Shown here piece by piece: positions 25,199-33,371 of a stretch of DNA of 64,000 nt. This DNA is from an uncultured Clostridia bacterium (GTDB lineage: Bacteria; Bacillota; Clostridia; Oscillospirales; Acutalibacteraceae), in the NCBI GenBank assembly GCA_947630285.1, contig CANRHD010000002.1, positions 1 through 64,000 of the forward strand, read 5' to 3'. The position numbers were made by a program, and so were the translations under genes. The notes under the pieces were generated by a model, which was given only the letters and a program-made list of their open reading frames with translations, was not told where the DNA came from and did no database searches. Numbering within the stretch: the stretch's first letter is position 1; each line of letters begins with the position of its first letter.

Positions 25199-26164
25199 TC
25201 AAATTCCTAATTGTTCCATATCGCATATACGGTGCTCCCATATCCAATCAATCCCTTCCGCTGCTTCATAACCTAAATAACCAGAATCAAAATAGCCACA
25301 CAAAAAAAGCGAATAAGAAACATCGTCACCGTAGGTGTTTCTCAATTGTTGCATTTTCACCGCTTCTTCTTTGCGACGCTTATTCACATTTGTAAAATCT
25401 CCTGCTGATTTTGCTTCTAATAATAGTGGCATATCCCCACTCTTTGCGGAAAGAGGCATAATTGCAACATCAACTGGTATATTAACAGTTTCGCCTTGCG
25501 TTCCTGCGACATACACAGGTACATTGGTGTGAAAAGAGAAAGAACCAGGCAACATATCATTGTAACAAGCTCCATTTGTTACCAACGAATAGCCTTTACT
25601 TTCCAGTAACTTAGTTATGACTGCAAGTTGCCTTTTTTCTTGAGCATTACGTATAATAGGGTCGGCAACGGCACCGCAAAGTCTATCCGCCACTATAGTA
25701 GACGATCGCATTATTTCATCTTCTTCTGGTGGTCGTTTTTCAGACAACCATGTGAATATATCTGGGTCAACCATTTTAATGATGGTATCGGAAATGCTTC
25801 GTAGCTCTTCAAATAGTTTTTCCTTGCTCATCCTTGGTGAAACATGAGGATTTTCAGAATCCTCCATATTCTGTATAAGGCTTTTAGAAACACCTGCAAG
25901 CCCAACCAATCTATCTCTTGCGATTGGCGGACACGTGGACATTCTCAATATAGGTAGCACTTCGGGGTATTTTTGTAGTATCGCCGGAGAAACATCATTT
26001 AAATAATTTGTTGTCTTTAAGGCCTCTTCGACACTTTTAGAAGTTAAAATACGAGTTTCTCTAAAAGCTTTAGGTGCAAAATCCATAAACCATTCATTGT
26101 ATAGGTCTACAGACTTAATGATGTCTTGTTTCCACAAATATGGCTTATCATAATTAATGCCCAT
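25199..26164 (-). CDS. Type II restriction endonuclease, probable XamI family
   Basis: The 321-residue protein lies between a small regulator and a DNA methyltransferase, the position of a restriction enzyme. Near the C-terminus it has a PD-(D/E)xK-type site: VDVAIMPL, then LLLEAKSAGDFTNVNKRR (E-A-K). Overall it resembles my recollection of the XamI family, whose members cut GTCGAC; that family assignment needs a profile search. I chose the ATG at 26164 (MGINYDKPYLW), eleven bases after the regulator stop. Confidence 0.72.
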   Translation of the reverse strand: MGINYDKPYLWKQDIIKSVDLYNEWFMDFAPKAFRETRILTSKSVEEALKTTNYLNDVSPAILQKYPEVLPILRMSTCPPIARDRLVGLAGVSKSLIQNMEDSENPHVSPRMSKEKLFEELRSISDTIIKMVDPDIFTWLSEKRPPEEDEIMRSSTIVADRLCGAVADPIIRNAQEKRQLAVITKLLESKGYSLVTNGACYNDMLPGSFSFHTNVPVYVAGTQGETVNIPVDVAIMPLSAKSGDMPLLLEAKSAGDFTNVNKRRKEEAVKMQQLRNTYGDDVSYSLFLCGYFDSGYLGYEAAEGIDWIWEHRICDMEQLGI

Positions 26165-26174
26165 GTTGCTGTAC

Positions 26175-26381
26175 CTACCTTTTTTCTTGTATTTCAATAA
26201 TATCATCAAATCCGCAACCAAGAGCGGCAGTAACTTTAGCAAGTGTCTCTACTGAAACTGTTTCGTTCTTTCCCATCTTAGCAAGTACACTTGTGCTGAT
26301 GCCAGCTTTTTTTCGCATTTCGGTCTTTGTAATACCCTTATCTATAAGTAATTTCCATAACCTATTATAGCTAAATGTCAT
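26175..26381 (-). CDS. XRE-type HTH regulator, possible controller protein
   Basis: The 68-residue protein is a single Cro/C1-type helix-turn-helix: LLIDKGITKTEMRKKAGIST, then VLAKMGKNETVSVETLAKV. Small XRE proteins encoded directly before a restriction enzyme are often C-proteins, which delay endonuclease expression until the methyltransferase has protected the genome. That is the likely role here. It starts the three-gene minus-strand operon, with its promoter probably in the AT-rich stretch just above 26381. Confidence 0.82.
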   Translation of the reverse strand: MTFSYNRLWKLLIDKGITKTEMRKKAGISTSVLAKMGKNETVSVETLAKVTAALGCGFDDIIEIQEKR

Positions 26382-26679
26382 TTATCAACCCTCCAGCTCG
26401 ATAAAAATCCAAATATGTTATAGCACAAATTCGTTCGATTGTCAATACCTTGTCAGCGAACACGAATATAATATTCGGTTTCCTGGCTTCACACCCCTTC
26501 GACTATACTGCTGACTTTATGACTTCTTGAACACCTGCTGAAAAGGAAAAGCCGCCATCGGTTGACAGCGGCAATTCCCTGTTAAACGGGTATCAGTTGT
26601 AAATCAAGTCGTTGTAAACGACCTCTGCGGCTCGGTTGTGGATATTGTTCATAGCCTGCACCACACCATATCCGCCATA
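26382..26679. other. Upstream region of R-M operon with frame remnant
   Basis: AT-rich near 26382-26480, probably the R-M promoter region. Then a minus-strand frame without start (about 26593-26679) reads GGYGVVQAMNNIHNRAAEV and stops. It begins exactly where the 63-bp repeat ends and looks like the tail of a broken gene. No function recognised. Confidence 0.45.
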
Positions 26680-26742
26680 CTGTCAAGGCTAAAGACTTTA
26701 CAGCGTTTTTCCTGTTCTGCCGAGCGGAAATTTGGGATTTAC
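26680..26742 (-). repeat. 63-bp stop-codon-associated repeat (copy A)
   Basis: Matches the copy at 28110 over 63 columns without gaps, with nine differences by eye. On the minus strand it begins with the stop codon of the GNAT gene and ends CTTGACAG. The shared core is AATCCCAAA, CCGCTCGGC and GCTGTAAAG. Confidence 0.8.
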
Positions 26743-27173
26743 AGCCATTGTATAAAGGCTGTTTTATCGTGTGTGTTATATCCCGCATTTTCATAAAATT
26801 TGAGAGTGTCTTCACTTTTTGAACCCGTTAACAGCATCATCTTGTAGCAATTCTCATTTTGGGCAATTTCCTTTGCAAAATTCAAACAAGCCGTTGCGAA
26901 GCCCTTTTTTCTGTGATCCTTGTCGGTGATAACATTTTCAATCAGGGCATACGGGCGCTGTTCATGCGTCAGGTTCGGAATAATGACGCATACGCAGGAG
27001 GATATTATACTACCGTTTTCTTGGGCTACAATTATATGATGATTTTTATCGTTTAATATACTTTTCCAAATATCGGCCGTTTTTCCGTCCTTTTCGGGGA
27101 AAGGGTTGTCGTGCAGCTGCATATAAAGCCGCAAAAGTCCGTCAAAATCATTCTCAGTAATTTCCCGTATCAC
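26739..27173 (-). CDS. GNAT-family N-acetyltransferase
   Basis: The 144-residue acetyltransferase has motif A VITDKDHRKKGFATACL for acetyl-CoA binding, preceded by RPYALIEN and followed by KFYENAGYNTHDKTAF at the C-terminus. The substrate is unknown. The likely start is the GTG at 27173, six bases after AAAGGAGG; a longer frame to 27209 would place that site inside the gene. Its stop codon lies inside a 63-bp repeat that recurs at the Nudix gene stop. Confidence 0.85.
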   Translation of the reverse strand: MIREITENDFDGLLRLYMQLHDNPFPEKDGKTADIWKSILNDKNHHIIVAQENGSIISSCVCVIIPNLTHEQRPYALIENVITDKDHRKKGFATACLNFAKEIAQNENCYKMMLLTGSKSEDTLKFYENAGYNTHDKTAFIQWL

Positions 27174-27290
27174 TGCAATTCCTCCTTTTAATTCCTTTAC
27201 CTCAGCCACCCTGTGAATTGGGGCTAAATACGCCGTTTAACAAACTTAGGGCTTATACTCAGAGCGTTTACGCCGGGAATATTTAAAAAT

Positions 27291-28094
27291 TTATTGACTG
27301 TTGTAATTTTTTAAAACAGATTGAAATTGCCTGTCGGCTCGCTGAGCAAAGTTTTTCGGTGTAGATACTTGGCTCATAAGTCCTATGTTCTTCCATGTCG
27401 CAGTCCAAATCAGATACGGTTCAAGCCGTAATATATCTTTTACTTTTAAATGACAGCCGTCCCGAACAAGCAGGCCGTCTTGTGCCATACGCTTTGCATC
27501 AAAATATAATCTTGCGCCGGTAAGATATTCTGCGTCAGCGTCCATTACAATTTTTCCCTGTTGTTTAGAGTTCACGACAATTTCTCCGGTAACACCGCCG
27601 CCAAACATTATATAGTCGCTAAAATCAGGCGGATCTCCAAGTTGTATTCCAATAGGCTGTTCTTCCGTATAGACTTTTTCGGTTTTGAGTAAATTCCAAC
27701 TTTTTAACATTCCGTCGTGTTTTATCAAATCCCAACAGTTCATTGGCGTGCTGTGCACTAAAACAGACGGCTCGTAATTACGAAGAACAGGCTCGTTATA
27801 TCCATGACCTTTGTAATGCTCTTTTGCGAAGTTAAGATCAGCTTCAGACATAACTAAAAGTGCGTTTTTCCTGTTTGCCTCGCAAAAGCCTATGAAATCG
27901 CCAACCGCCATTTTCCATTCTTTGTATTTATATCTACTTATCTTTACAGTATAAGCGCAACCGTTGTTACTTCCGCACATTTGCTGATAATCAAGGCTTT
28001 CCGTAAGCATTAAAATTCTCCACGAACAGTCATATCCGTGTCCCGTAATAGGATTTATATTGTTTTCGGATAACTTATCAACTCGATAAAGCAT
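27291..28094 (-). CDS. Uncharacterised protein with possible ADP-ribosyltransferase-like fold
   Basis: The 267-residue protein is not a family I can name with certainty. The middle, VLVHSTPMNCWDLIKHDG, then PDFSDYIMFGGG and GARLYFDAKRM with a final EPYLIWTA, recalls the histidine-strand-helix pattern of the KptA/ART fold (RNA 2'-phosphotransferases, ADP-ribosyltransferases, DarT). The N-terminal ~95 residues contain YDCSWRILMLTESLDY. No signal peptide or membrane segment. GAAGGAAG precedes the ATG. It lies between the Nudix and GNAT genes on the same strand. An NAD-linked defence or toxin role is only a hypothesis. Confidence 0.6.
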   Translation of the reverse strand: MLYRVDKLSENNINPITGHGYDCSWRILMLTESLDYQQMCGSNNGCAYTVKISRYKYKEWKMAVGDFIGFCEANRKNALLVMSEADLNFAKEHYKGHGYNEPVLRNYEPSVLVHSTPMNCWDLIKHDGMLKSWNLLKTEKVYTEEQPIGIQLGDPPDFSDYIMFGGGVTGEIVVNSKQQGKIVMDADAEYLTGARLYFDAKRMAQDGLLVRDGCHLKVKDILRLEPYLIWTATWKNIGLMSQVSTPKNFAQRADRQFQSVLKNYNSQ

Positions 28095-28109
28095 TTTAAA
28101 ATCTTCCTT

Positions 28110-28172
28110 CTGTCAAGTTCAAAGCCTTTACAGCTTTTTCTCTGTTATGCCGAGCGGAAGTTTGGGATTTAC
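28110..28172 (-). repeat. 63-bp stop-codon-associated repeat (copy B)
   Basis: Same repeat as at 26680, ungapped. On the minus strand it begins with the Nudix gene stop and ends directly before the ribosome site of the next gene. Confidence 0.8.
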
Positions 28173-28690
28173 TTTTCAAACAATCCCTCCGCTATGAGCA
28201 ATTCAAGGACTCGTGCCTCACGCTCAAACATCGCCTGATCATACGGGCTTTGCGTCACATTGCGGTTTTTCTTAATTGCGACATTCGGTTCAACATATTC
28301 CAAGGTATAATCCTCATTCGCCTCATAATCGTCGAGCTCCTGTGCGCCAACCTCATCGGCCGTTTCGCAAAGATAGTAATAGTTGTCCTGAATAAAGCAC
28401 TCCGTTTCGGACATATAACTTTTTTCAATTCTATGCACATATCCGTACTCTTTGACCGTATCGGGCTTTACGATTAAACCCGATTCTTCACGGGTTTCCC
28501 TGATCATTGCGTCAACGGGACTCTCTCCGTCCTCAATCCCTCCGCCCGGGAACTTGTAGTAATCATATTTAACGCTGTGAACCATTGCGACTCTTTTGCC
28601 CTTGATAATGACGCTCCTCGCCGAGTTGCGGACAAATGAATGTGTGCATTTATCATAGTCCTTTTTGTCCATTTCAAACAGCAATCTCAT
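28169..28690 (-). CDS. Nudix hydrolase
   Basis: The 173-residue protein has a complete Nudix box, GGGIEDGESPVDAMIRETRE followed by ESGL, which binds Mg2+ and hydrolyses nucleoside diphosphates linked to another moiety. It could clean oxidised nucleotides or hydrolyse ADP-ribose-type compounds. The ATG at 28690 has GGAGG upstream; the longer frame to 28747 is not supported. It is the first gene of the minus-strand set with the ART-like and GNAT genes. Its stop lies in a 63-bp repeat. Confidence 0.92.
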   Translation of the reverse strand: MRLLFEMDKKDYDKCTHSFVRNSARSVIIKGKRVAMVHSVKYDYYKFPGGGIEDGESPVDAMIRETREESGLIVKPDTVKEYGYVHRIEKSYMSETECFIQDNYYYLCETADEVGAQELDDYEANEDYTLEYVEPNVAIKKNRNVTQSPYDQAMFEREARVLELLIAEGLFEK

Positions 28691-28735
28691 AGTAACCTCC
28701 GTTATAATAAACGGCGATTTGCCGAATTTTTTAAT

Positions 28736-28763
28736 ATTATAGCACATTCTAAACGAAATTCAA
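28736..28763 (-). promoter_or_regulatory. Predicted promoter for the Nudix set
   Basis: On the minus strand TTGAAT and TATAAT lie 16 bases apart, with an extended -10 TGC before TATAAT. Confidence 0.6.
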
Positions 28764-28819
28764 AGCGTCGGCGAAAGTTGTATGATAAAATCGGACACAT
28801 AAAGCTGTAAGAAATGAAA

Positions 28820-29133
28820 ACGGCAGGGCATTGCTAACCCTGCCGTCAGAGTGTAGAAAAAGTATGTTTCACTTGGCAATATGCACAAAAGGAGTAAGCT
28901 TATGGTGAACCCCCGGCGAGGGTTCCCCACCGAAAAACAGTCCACCGGACTGTTTTTCGCCCCTCCTGCGCTTTTTTGAGTATAAGAATTTCGCAGTCTG
29001 CGGACTGCGACGGGGGCTTTGCCCCTCGACCCCACCGCCTTTTGTAAAAGGCGGGCGAAAACTTTGGAAATTTTGCTATCGCAAAACAGTATATCGACAG
29101 GCTGACGGCAGGGCATTGCGAACCCTGCCGTCA
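28820..29133 (+). repeat. Hairpin-duplicating dispersed element, copy 3
   Basis: The core (28849-29104) is very close to copy 1. Flanking 29-base palindromes (28820-28848 and 29105-29133; stem ACGGCAGGG/CCCTGCCGT) differ at a single loop base. Here the element lies between divergent genes, so the duplicated hairpin need not be a terminator. The core has AAAAGGAG followed by ATG at 28902, with a 25-codon frame. It fills most of the 538-base gap between the Nudix gene and the next gene. Confidence 0.9.
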
Positions 29134-29228
29134 TTTTCTGTATAAAAGCAGTGGGAAAAGTTACAGTTCTATGCTATAATAAATTAATAAAGCGAAAAGG
29201 GATAATAATTTTTCGGGAGGCTGTCGAT

Positions 29229-30611
29229 ATGGACGAAACAAACTATCAATATAAAATCGGTAGCGGAAAACTGCCGATAATTCTCTCTTTTATTATGTCC
29301 GCTGTTTTCGGTGGGGTCGCTTTTTGGCTGTATCATACCGAAAACGGAGCTTTTATCCTCTTGGCGTTCCTTTTTTCACTTACTTTCCTCGTATTTTTGC
29401 TGTCGGTTTACCGCTTTTTCTTCTACAAGGTGCTGATAGGCGTCAATGGCTTTTACTATCAGACGAGGCCCGGCAACGGGAAGCATTACTCATATTCCGA
29501 AGTGGAAAAAGCGTGGGTAAGCTCCGGGAGATCGCAGGACGGTTCGGAGGACAGCTATTGCAATATTTCCTTTTATAACAGAGCAGTCATACGCTTTATG
29601 TTTTATGCTACGGACGAAGAGGCGGTCGATTACCTGATTGAGCATGCAACGGCGGCAAAAGCGCCCGAAGCGGCAAACGAACAGGAAGCTTACAGAATCG
29701 ACGGCAAATATCTCGGCAAAGCCCGAATGGTAGGCGGAATTTTTATTCTCATAATCTTATTTGTCATGGATTATATTATGGCGAAAACCTTTGAACTTTG
29801 GTTCCTGCTTATTCCCGGCACGGTTTTGGCGTTTTTTGTTCTTCTGTACCTCATTTTGAATTATTATTGTTTCAGGGTGGAAATCGGCAAAGACGGGTTT
29901 TACTGTCGTACTACCCCGTGGAACGGGCGGTATTATGCCTACAGCGAAATTGCTTCCTGCCGAAAAGTCAGAAAAACGGTATACCGACACGGACATTCGG
30001 GAGGCCCGAAAACTAACTATTATTTCTTTTTTGAGTTCACATGCGCAGACGGAAAAAAGCGGCGTTTTCTATTTGAAGAACCGATTTACGGGCACGAAAT
30101 CCAAGCGCTGAAGGAGCGGATTGAACAGGCGCAAAATTCAAGCGCCGAAAGAGCGGACAGAACGGGTGCAAAATCAAAGAGGAACAAAATGACGAAAAAC
30201 AACAGATTTTTGGGACTTATCTTTACAGGCGCCCTTCGCATAATGGGAATTGCCTCTTTGATTGCAGGGCTTGGGCTTATATTCAGCGGAGTGCGTAATT
30301 ATGCCGAGCAAAATACACCGTTCGGCGTCAAAGATTTAATAGCATTTCTTGTATGCGGCTTGATATTTGCCGTAATAGGATTTTTCCTCTCGGGCGCATG
30401 GGCGTTGATAGGGCGTATACGCAGAAAAGGAGAGCCCCCGGAAGAGGAAATCCTGCCGCCGGAGGAATATGAAGATGCGGAAGAAACAGAAACAGAGACA
30501 GAGACAGACGGGAACCGTTGGACAGTAGTTTCAATTATAATCCGCATTGCAGCAATCGCTCTCATTCTCGGCTATATCTTTTTGTCCGTTTACTTAAAAA
30601 AATCCGCCTGA
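29229..30611 (+). CDS. Integral membrane protein with internally duplicated domain
   Basis: The 460-residue protein has two similar units, each a pair of transmembrane helices followed by a soluble domain: IGVNGFYYQTRPGNGKHYSY in the first and IGKDGFYCRTTPWNGRYYAY in the second. The soluble parts look like small PH-like beta domains, an inference. Two more helices (~330-400) follow, then a Glu/Thr-rich segment (EEETETETE-type) and a final helix. No family name is certain. GGGAGG lies eight bases before the ATG at 29229. A TATAAT box at about 29174 may be its promoter. A shared terminator separates it from the tRNA gene. Confidence 0.7.
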   Translation: MDETNYQYKIGSGKLPIILSFIMSAVFGGVAFWLYHTENGAFILLAFLFSLTFLVFLLSVYRFFFYKVLIGVNGFYYQTRPGNGKHYSYSEVEKAWVSSGRSQDGSEDSYCNISFYNRAVIRFMFYATDEEAVDYLIEHATAAKAPEAANEQEAYRIDGKYLGKARMVGGIFILIILFVMDYIMAKTFELWFLLIPGTVLAFFVLLYLILNYYCFRVEIGKDGFYCRTTPWNGRYYAYSEIASCRKVRKTVYRHGHSGGPKTNYYFFFEFTCADGKKRRFLFEEPIYGHEIQALKERIEQAQNSSAERADRTGAKSKRNKMTKNNRFLGLIFTGALRIMGIASLIAGLGLIFSGVRNYAEQNTPFGVKDLIAFLVCGLIFAVIGFFLSGAWALIGRIRRKGEPPEEEILPPEEYEDAEETETETETDGNRWTVVSIIIRIAAIALILGYIFLSVYLKKSA

Positions 30612-30658
30612 TGATTTTTGGCGAGCAACGGAGAGAAAAAAGTAAAGAAATAAATAAG

Positions 30659-30692
30659 TAAAAAATCCGAGGTCTTGAAACCTCGGATTTTT
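30659..30692. terminator. Bidirectional intrinsic terminator
   Basis: A perfect 12-bp stem, AAAAATCCGAGG with CCTCGGATTTTT, between the convergent membrane-protein and tRNA-Ala genes. Confidence 0.9.
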
Positions 30693-30767
30693 GGTGGACC
30701 TGAAGGGGTTCGAACCCTCGACCTCTGCGTTGCGAACGCAGCGCTCTCCCAGCTGAGCTACAAGCCC
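30692..30767 (-). tRNA. tRNA-Ala (CGC)
   Basis: Minus-strand cloverleaf: acceptor GGGCTTG/CAGGTCC with the G3-U70 pair that identifies alanine tRNAs, anticodon arm CTGCG-TTCGCAA-CGCAG (anticodon CGC), T-arm GAGGG-TTCGAAC-CCCTT and an encoded CCA. It reads GCG. Confidence 0.95.
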
Positions 30768-30921
30768 ATATATAAAATTTTGCAGGAATTTGGTATAACC
30801 TCACCCATTTAAAGCCGACAAAATATAACGCCTGCTTTTGCTTTCACAAAAAAGCATTACTATTTTAACTCTAATGCTCCGTTAAGTCAACCTGTTTAAA
30901 GAAAAAATTTTTAAAGTAAAA

Positions 30922-30950
30922 TTGCCAAAACGACCGGATTGTGATAAAAT
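30922..30950 (+). promoter_or_regulatory. Predicted promoter for the PAP2-like gene
   Basis: TTGCCA and TAAAAT separated by 17 bases, about 45 bases upstream of the start. Confidence 0.55.
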
Positions 30951-30995
30951 AGTAAACCATTATATCAATCACCTATGAAAGGTGGTTGGAATGTA

Positions 30996-31310
30996 TTGGA
31001 TATTCAATATATTTTAGCGCTTCAGAATTTAAGAGAGGCTATGGGCGGAGTTTTAAATGAATTTTTCGTCCAGATAAGCGATCTCTCATACGGCATTTTT
31101 ATTTGGATGCTTGCGTGTATCTTATTTTGGGGCGTTGACAAAAAGGGAGGCAGGTTCTTATTTCTGAACATTGGCTTTTCCCGGATAGGTATGGCGCTGA
31201 CCTTTGCGGAGCTTATCCTCTTTATTGTAATCTATCCGCTCTGCTTCTCAAAAATTGAAAGCATGGCAAATAACCGACAGGCAAAACTACAGGCGAACAA
31301 AGCACAATAA
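30996..31310 (+). CDS. Truncated PAP2-like membrane protein
   Basis: The 104-residue product resembles only the N-terminal part of a PAP2 lipid phosphatase: LDIQYILALQNLREAMGGV, then two hydrophobic helices. The catalytic motifs (KxxxxxxRP, PSGH, SRxxxxxH) are absent. I chose the TTG at 30996 because the family typically starts MDIQY and AAAGGTGG lies upstream; an ATG at 30975 has no site. It could be a decayed gene or a small membrane protein in its own right. The sequence after the stop shows no continuation of the enzyme. Confidence 0.55.
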   Translation: MDIQYILALQNLREAMGGVLNEFFVQISDLSYGIFIWMLACILFWGVDKKGGRFLFLNIGFSRIGMALTFAELILFIVIYPLCFSKIESMANNRQAKLQANKAQ

Positions 31311-31338
31311 ATAATTGTTTACTGCCGCAAAATGTATT

Positions 31339-32103
31339 TTAACAAATTAAGCTTCCCGTGTTTACGAGAAGCTTAATTTTTATTGTCATCTTTTGCGCCG
31401 TTTCATAAATGGCCTGCGCTATTGCCTCGGCGTAATCTTCAAGATTTTTATCAAAAAGCTTATTGTCGTTTTTATCCGTGATAAAGCCCATTTCGACAAG
31501 ACAGCTCGGCATTTTCGTATTTCTGTTTACATAGTAATCCTTGTCCTTGCCGCTTATATAGCCCGTTTTAACTCCCCTGTTTTTGGAAATTCCGACCTTG
31601 TCAACGGCATTTAAGATATTTTCCGCAAGGCTGTTGTCGGTCTTGGACGGTTCGCTGTTTACCCATATTTCAACGCCGTTTCCGCTTTCGGCGCTGTTCC
31701 TGTGGAGTGCGACAAATAAGTCCGCCCTGCTCTTGTTTGCCTTTTTGCACCTGTCGCTAAGGCTTATGTAGCTGTCGTCCTCCCTTGTCATAACGGTTTT
31801 TATCCCCTTTGCCTCAAGCTGTGTTTTTACAAGCTGTGCAAGCCTTAGGTTGTCGTCCTTTTCCAGTCTGTCGCCGAGAGAGGCGCCCATATCCTTTCCG
31901 CCGTGTCCTGCATCTATGCAGACAACGGGTTCTTTTTTTAATACATTACCGATATTGCCGGACTGCGAAAATCCGCTTAAAACAAAGTAAACGCCCAATA
32001 TACTGCCGGTTACAATTACGGCTAAAATCAGATAAGTCCTTTTTGACGATTTATTTTTATTTTTTCCGCTGTATTTTAAATGTCTGTTAAAATTTTTTCT
32101 CAC
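31339..32103 (-). CDS. N-acetylmuramoyl-L-alanine amidase (Amidase_3)
   Basis: The 254-residue enzyme cuts the bond between muramic acid and the stem peptide of peptidoglycan. Zinc-site motifs are in order: CIDAGHGGKDMGA, the second Glu in the DRLEKDD region, FVALHRNSA and CLVEMGFI with the catalytic Glu. An N-terminal hydrophobic segment (~residues 22-46) is a signal anchor, so it works outside the membrane. The start is GTG at 32103, with AGGAGG upstream. The last ~12 codons run through a hairpin that serves as terminator for the convergent gene, a dual use of the sequence. Confidence 0.92.
   Translation of the reverse strand: MRKNFNRHLKYSGKNKNKSSKRTYLILAVIVTGSILGVYFVLSGFSQSGNIGNVLKKEPVVCIDAGHGGKDMGASLGDRLEKDDNLRLAQLVKTQLEAKGIKTVMTREDDSYISLSDRCKKANKSRADLFVALHRNSAESGNGVEIWVNSEPSKTDNSLAENILNAVDKVGISKNRGVKTGYISGKDKDYYVNRNTKMPSCLVEMGFITDKNDNKLFDKNLEDYAEAIAQAIYETAQKMTIKIKLLVNTGSLIC
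31344..31386 (+). terminator. Intrinsic terminator overlapping the amidase 3' end
   Basis: A perfect 12-bp stem, AAATTAAGCTTC with GAAGCTTAATTT, followed by TTATTG in the plus direction. It ends the PAP2-like gene and lies within the last codons of the convergent amidase gene. Confidence 0.85.
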
Positions 32104-32224
32104 TTTAGGATTACCTCCTAATAAAAGTATTTTTATTTTAATAAAATTATAACAGATAGGGCGATATTTTTGTTAATACGCTATTTCACAAGTCTTAAAA
32201 TTTTGTAACTTTTTTGTTAATATG

Positions 32225-32263
32225 ATAAAAAACCGTCGAAGCCTTAAAGACCTCGGCGGTTAA
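32225..32263 (-). terminator. Terminator after the antiporter gene
   Basis: On the minus strand AACCGCCGAGG pairs with CTTCGACGGTT with mismatches, followed by TTTTATC. Confidence 0.7.
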
Positions 32264-32282
32264 ATTACAAATTAATATTTAC

Positions 32283-33305
32283 TTAAAACGGAAGATACCC
32301 CATTGAGGAATTTGTTACAAGCACGGCAACATAGCCTATATAAAGGCAAATCATCAGCGCACCCTGCCAGCGGCTGAGCTTTTTGAAAATAATAGTCGGG
32401 ATAATAGCAATTAAAATTACCAGAAGGCAGATTATTACATCGAGATAAGCAGACTGTTTGCCTACGGGCAGAGAACCGTTTGAAATAAAGGCGCATATCG
32501 GTAAAATAAGCGTAAGGTCGATTATATTTGCGCCTATGATATTGCCGATTGAAAGCTCCGACTGTTTTTTAACGATAGCGGTTATGGTTGTTACAAGCTC
32601 CGGCAGAGAAGTGCCGACCGCAATAATCGTTACGCCGATAATCGCTTCCGAAACGCCCAAATGCCTTGCAATCACGGTGCCGTCGTCAACAAGCAAATCC
32701 GCACCGACAACAATACCTGCCGCACCGATAATAAACTTTATAATGTTTTTTAAAAGCGCTTTGCCGTTTACATCGGGCTTGCCGTCGCCGTCCTCGTCAA
32801 TTATGGACGCCTTGCCGGTGATAATATTCTCTATCATAAATATTGCAAATATGGCGATAAGCACAATGCTCTCGGCAACGGAAAGGCTTAAATTATTGGC
32901 AAGTATGCTAAGCGCAGCAACGGCGGCTATCATCAGCATACCCTTAAAGGCAACCTCTTTCCTCTTGACGAAAGCGGGCATACAGAGTATGGAGATACTC
33001 ATTATCAAGCCAACATTTGCGGTAACAGAGCCAACGGCGTTGCCTATCGCCATATCATTTTGCCCCTTGGAGGCGGCAATGGCGGAAACGATAAGCTCCG
33101 GGAGCGTTGTGGCGAAGCTTACCACGGTTGCGCCAATTATGAATTTAGGTATTCCGGTTGCCTCGGCTATCCAGGTTGCGGCGTCAACAAAGATGTCGCC
33201 TCCCTTGACTATAAAGAAAAGTCCGAGAATAAACATAATAATTACATATATCATATTCTCGCCGGGGATTGAAAGAAGCGAAGCTACAGTCTGCGATATG
33301 TTCAT
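32283..33305 (-). CDS. Ca2+/Na+ antiporter, CaCA family
   Basis: The 340-residue membrane protein has two inverted halves with the diagnostic alpha repeats: VVSFATTLPELIVS with GNAVGSVTANVG in the first half and IIAVGTSLPELVTT with GNIIGANIIDLT in the second. The acidic residues in these repeats bind Ca2+. It exchanges Na+ (or K+/H+) for Ca2+. A central acidic loop contains DEDGDGKPD, resembling a Ca2+-binding loop. CGGAGGA precedes the ATG. A promoter is visible upstream. Confidence 0.92.
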   Translation of the reverse strand: MNISQTVASLLSIPGENMIYVIIMFILGLFFIVKGGDIFVDAATWIAEATGIPKFIIGATVVSFATTLPELIVSAIAASKGQNDMAIGNAVGSVTANVGLIMSISILCMPAFVKRKEVAFKGMLMIAAVAALSILANNLSLSVAESIVLIAIFAIFMIENIITGKASIIDEDGDGKPDVNGKALLKNIIKFIIGAAGIVVGADLLVDDGTVIARHLGVSEAIIGVTIIAVGTSLPELVTTITAIVKKQSELSIGNIIGANIIDLTLILPICAFISNGSLPVGKQSAYLDVIICLLVILIAIIPTIIFKKLSRWQGALMICLYIGYVAVLVTNSSMGYLPF

Positions 33306-33342
33306 TAAACATCCTCCGTGTTTTGAAATAATTAACTTTAAA

Positions 33343-33371
33343 ATATTAACACATTGTTAATTTTTAGTCAA
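33343..33371 (-). promoter_or_regulatory. Predicted promoter for the antiporter gene
   Basis: On the minus strand TTGACT and TAATAT separated by 17 bases, about 40 bases upstream of the start codon. Confidence 0.7.

Noticed and set aside
32458-33360. 300-codon plus-strand frame opposite the antiporter gene
   Set aside because: Rich in Ser, Thr, Ile and Pro as expected for the complement of a membrane-protein gene; the antiporter frame has the diagnostic motifs.
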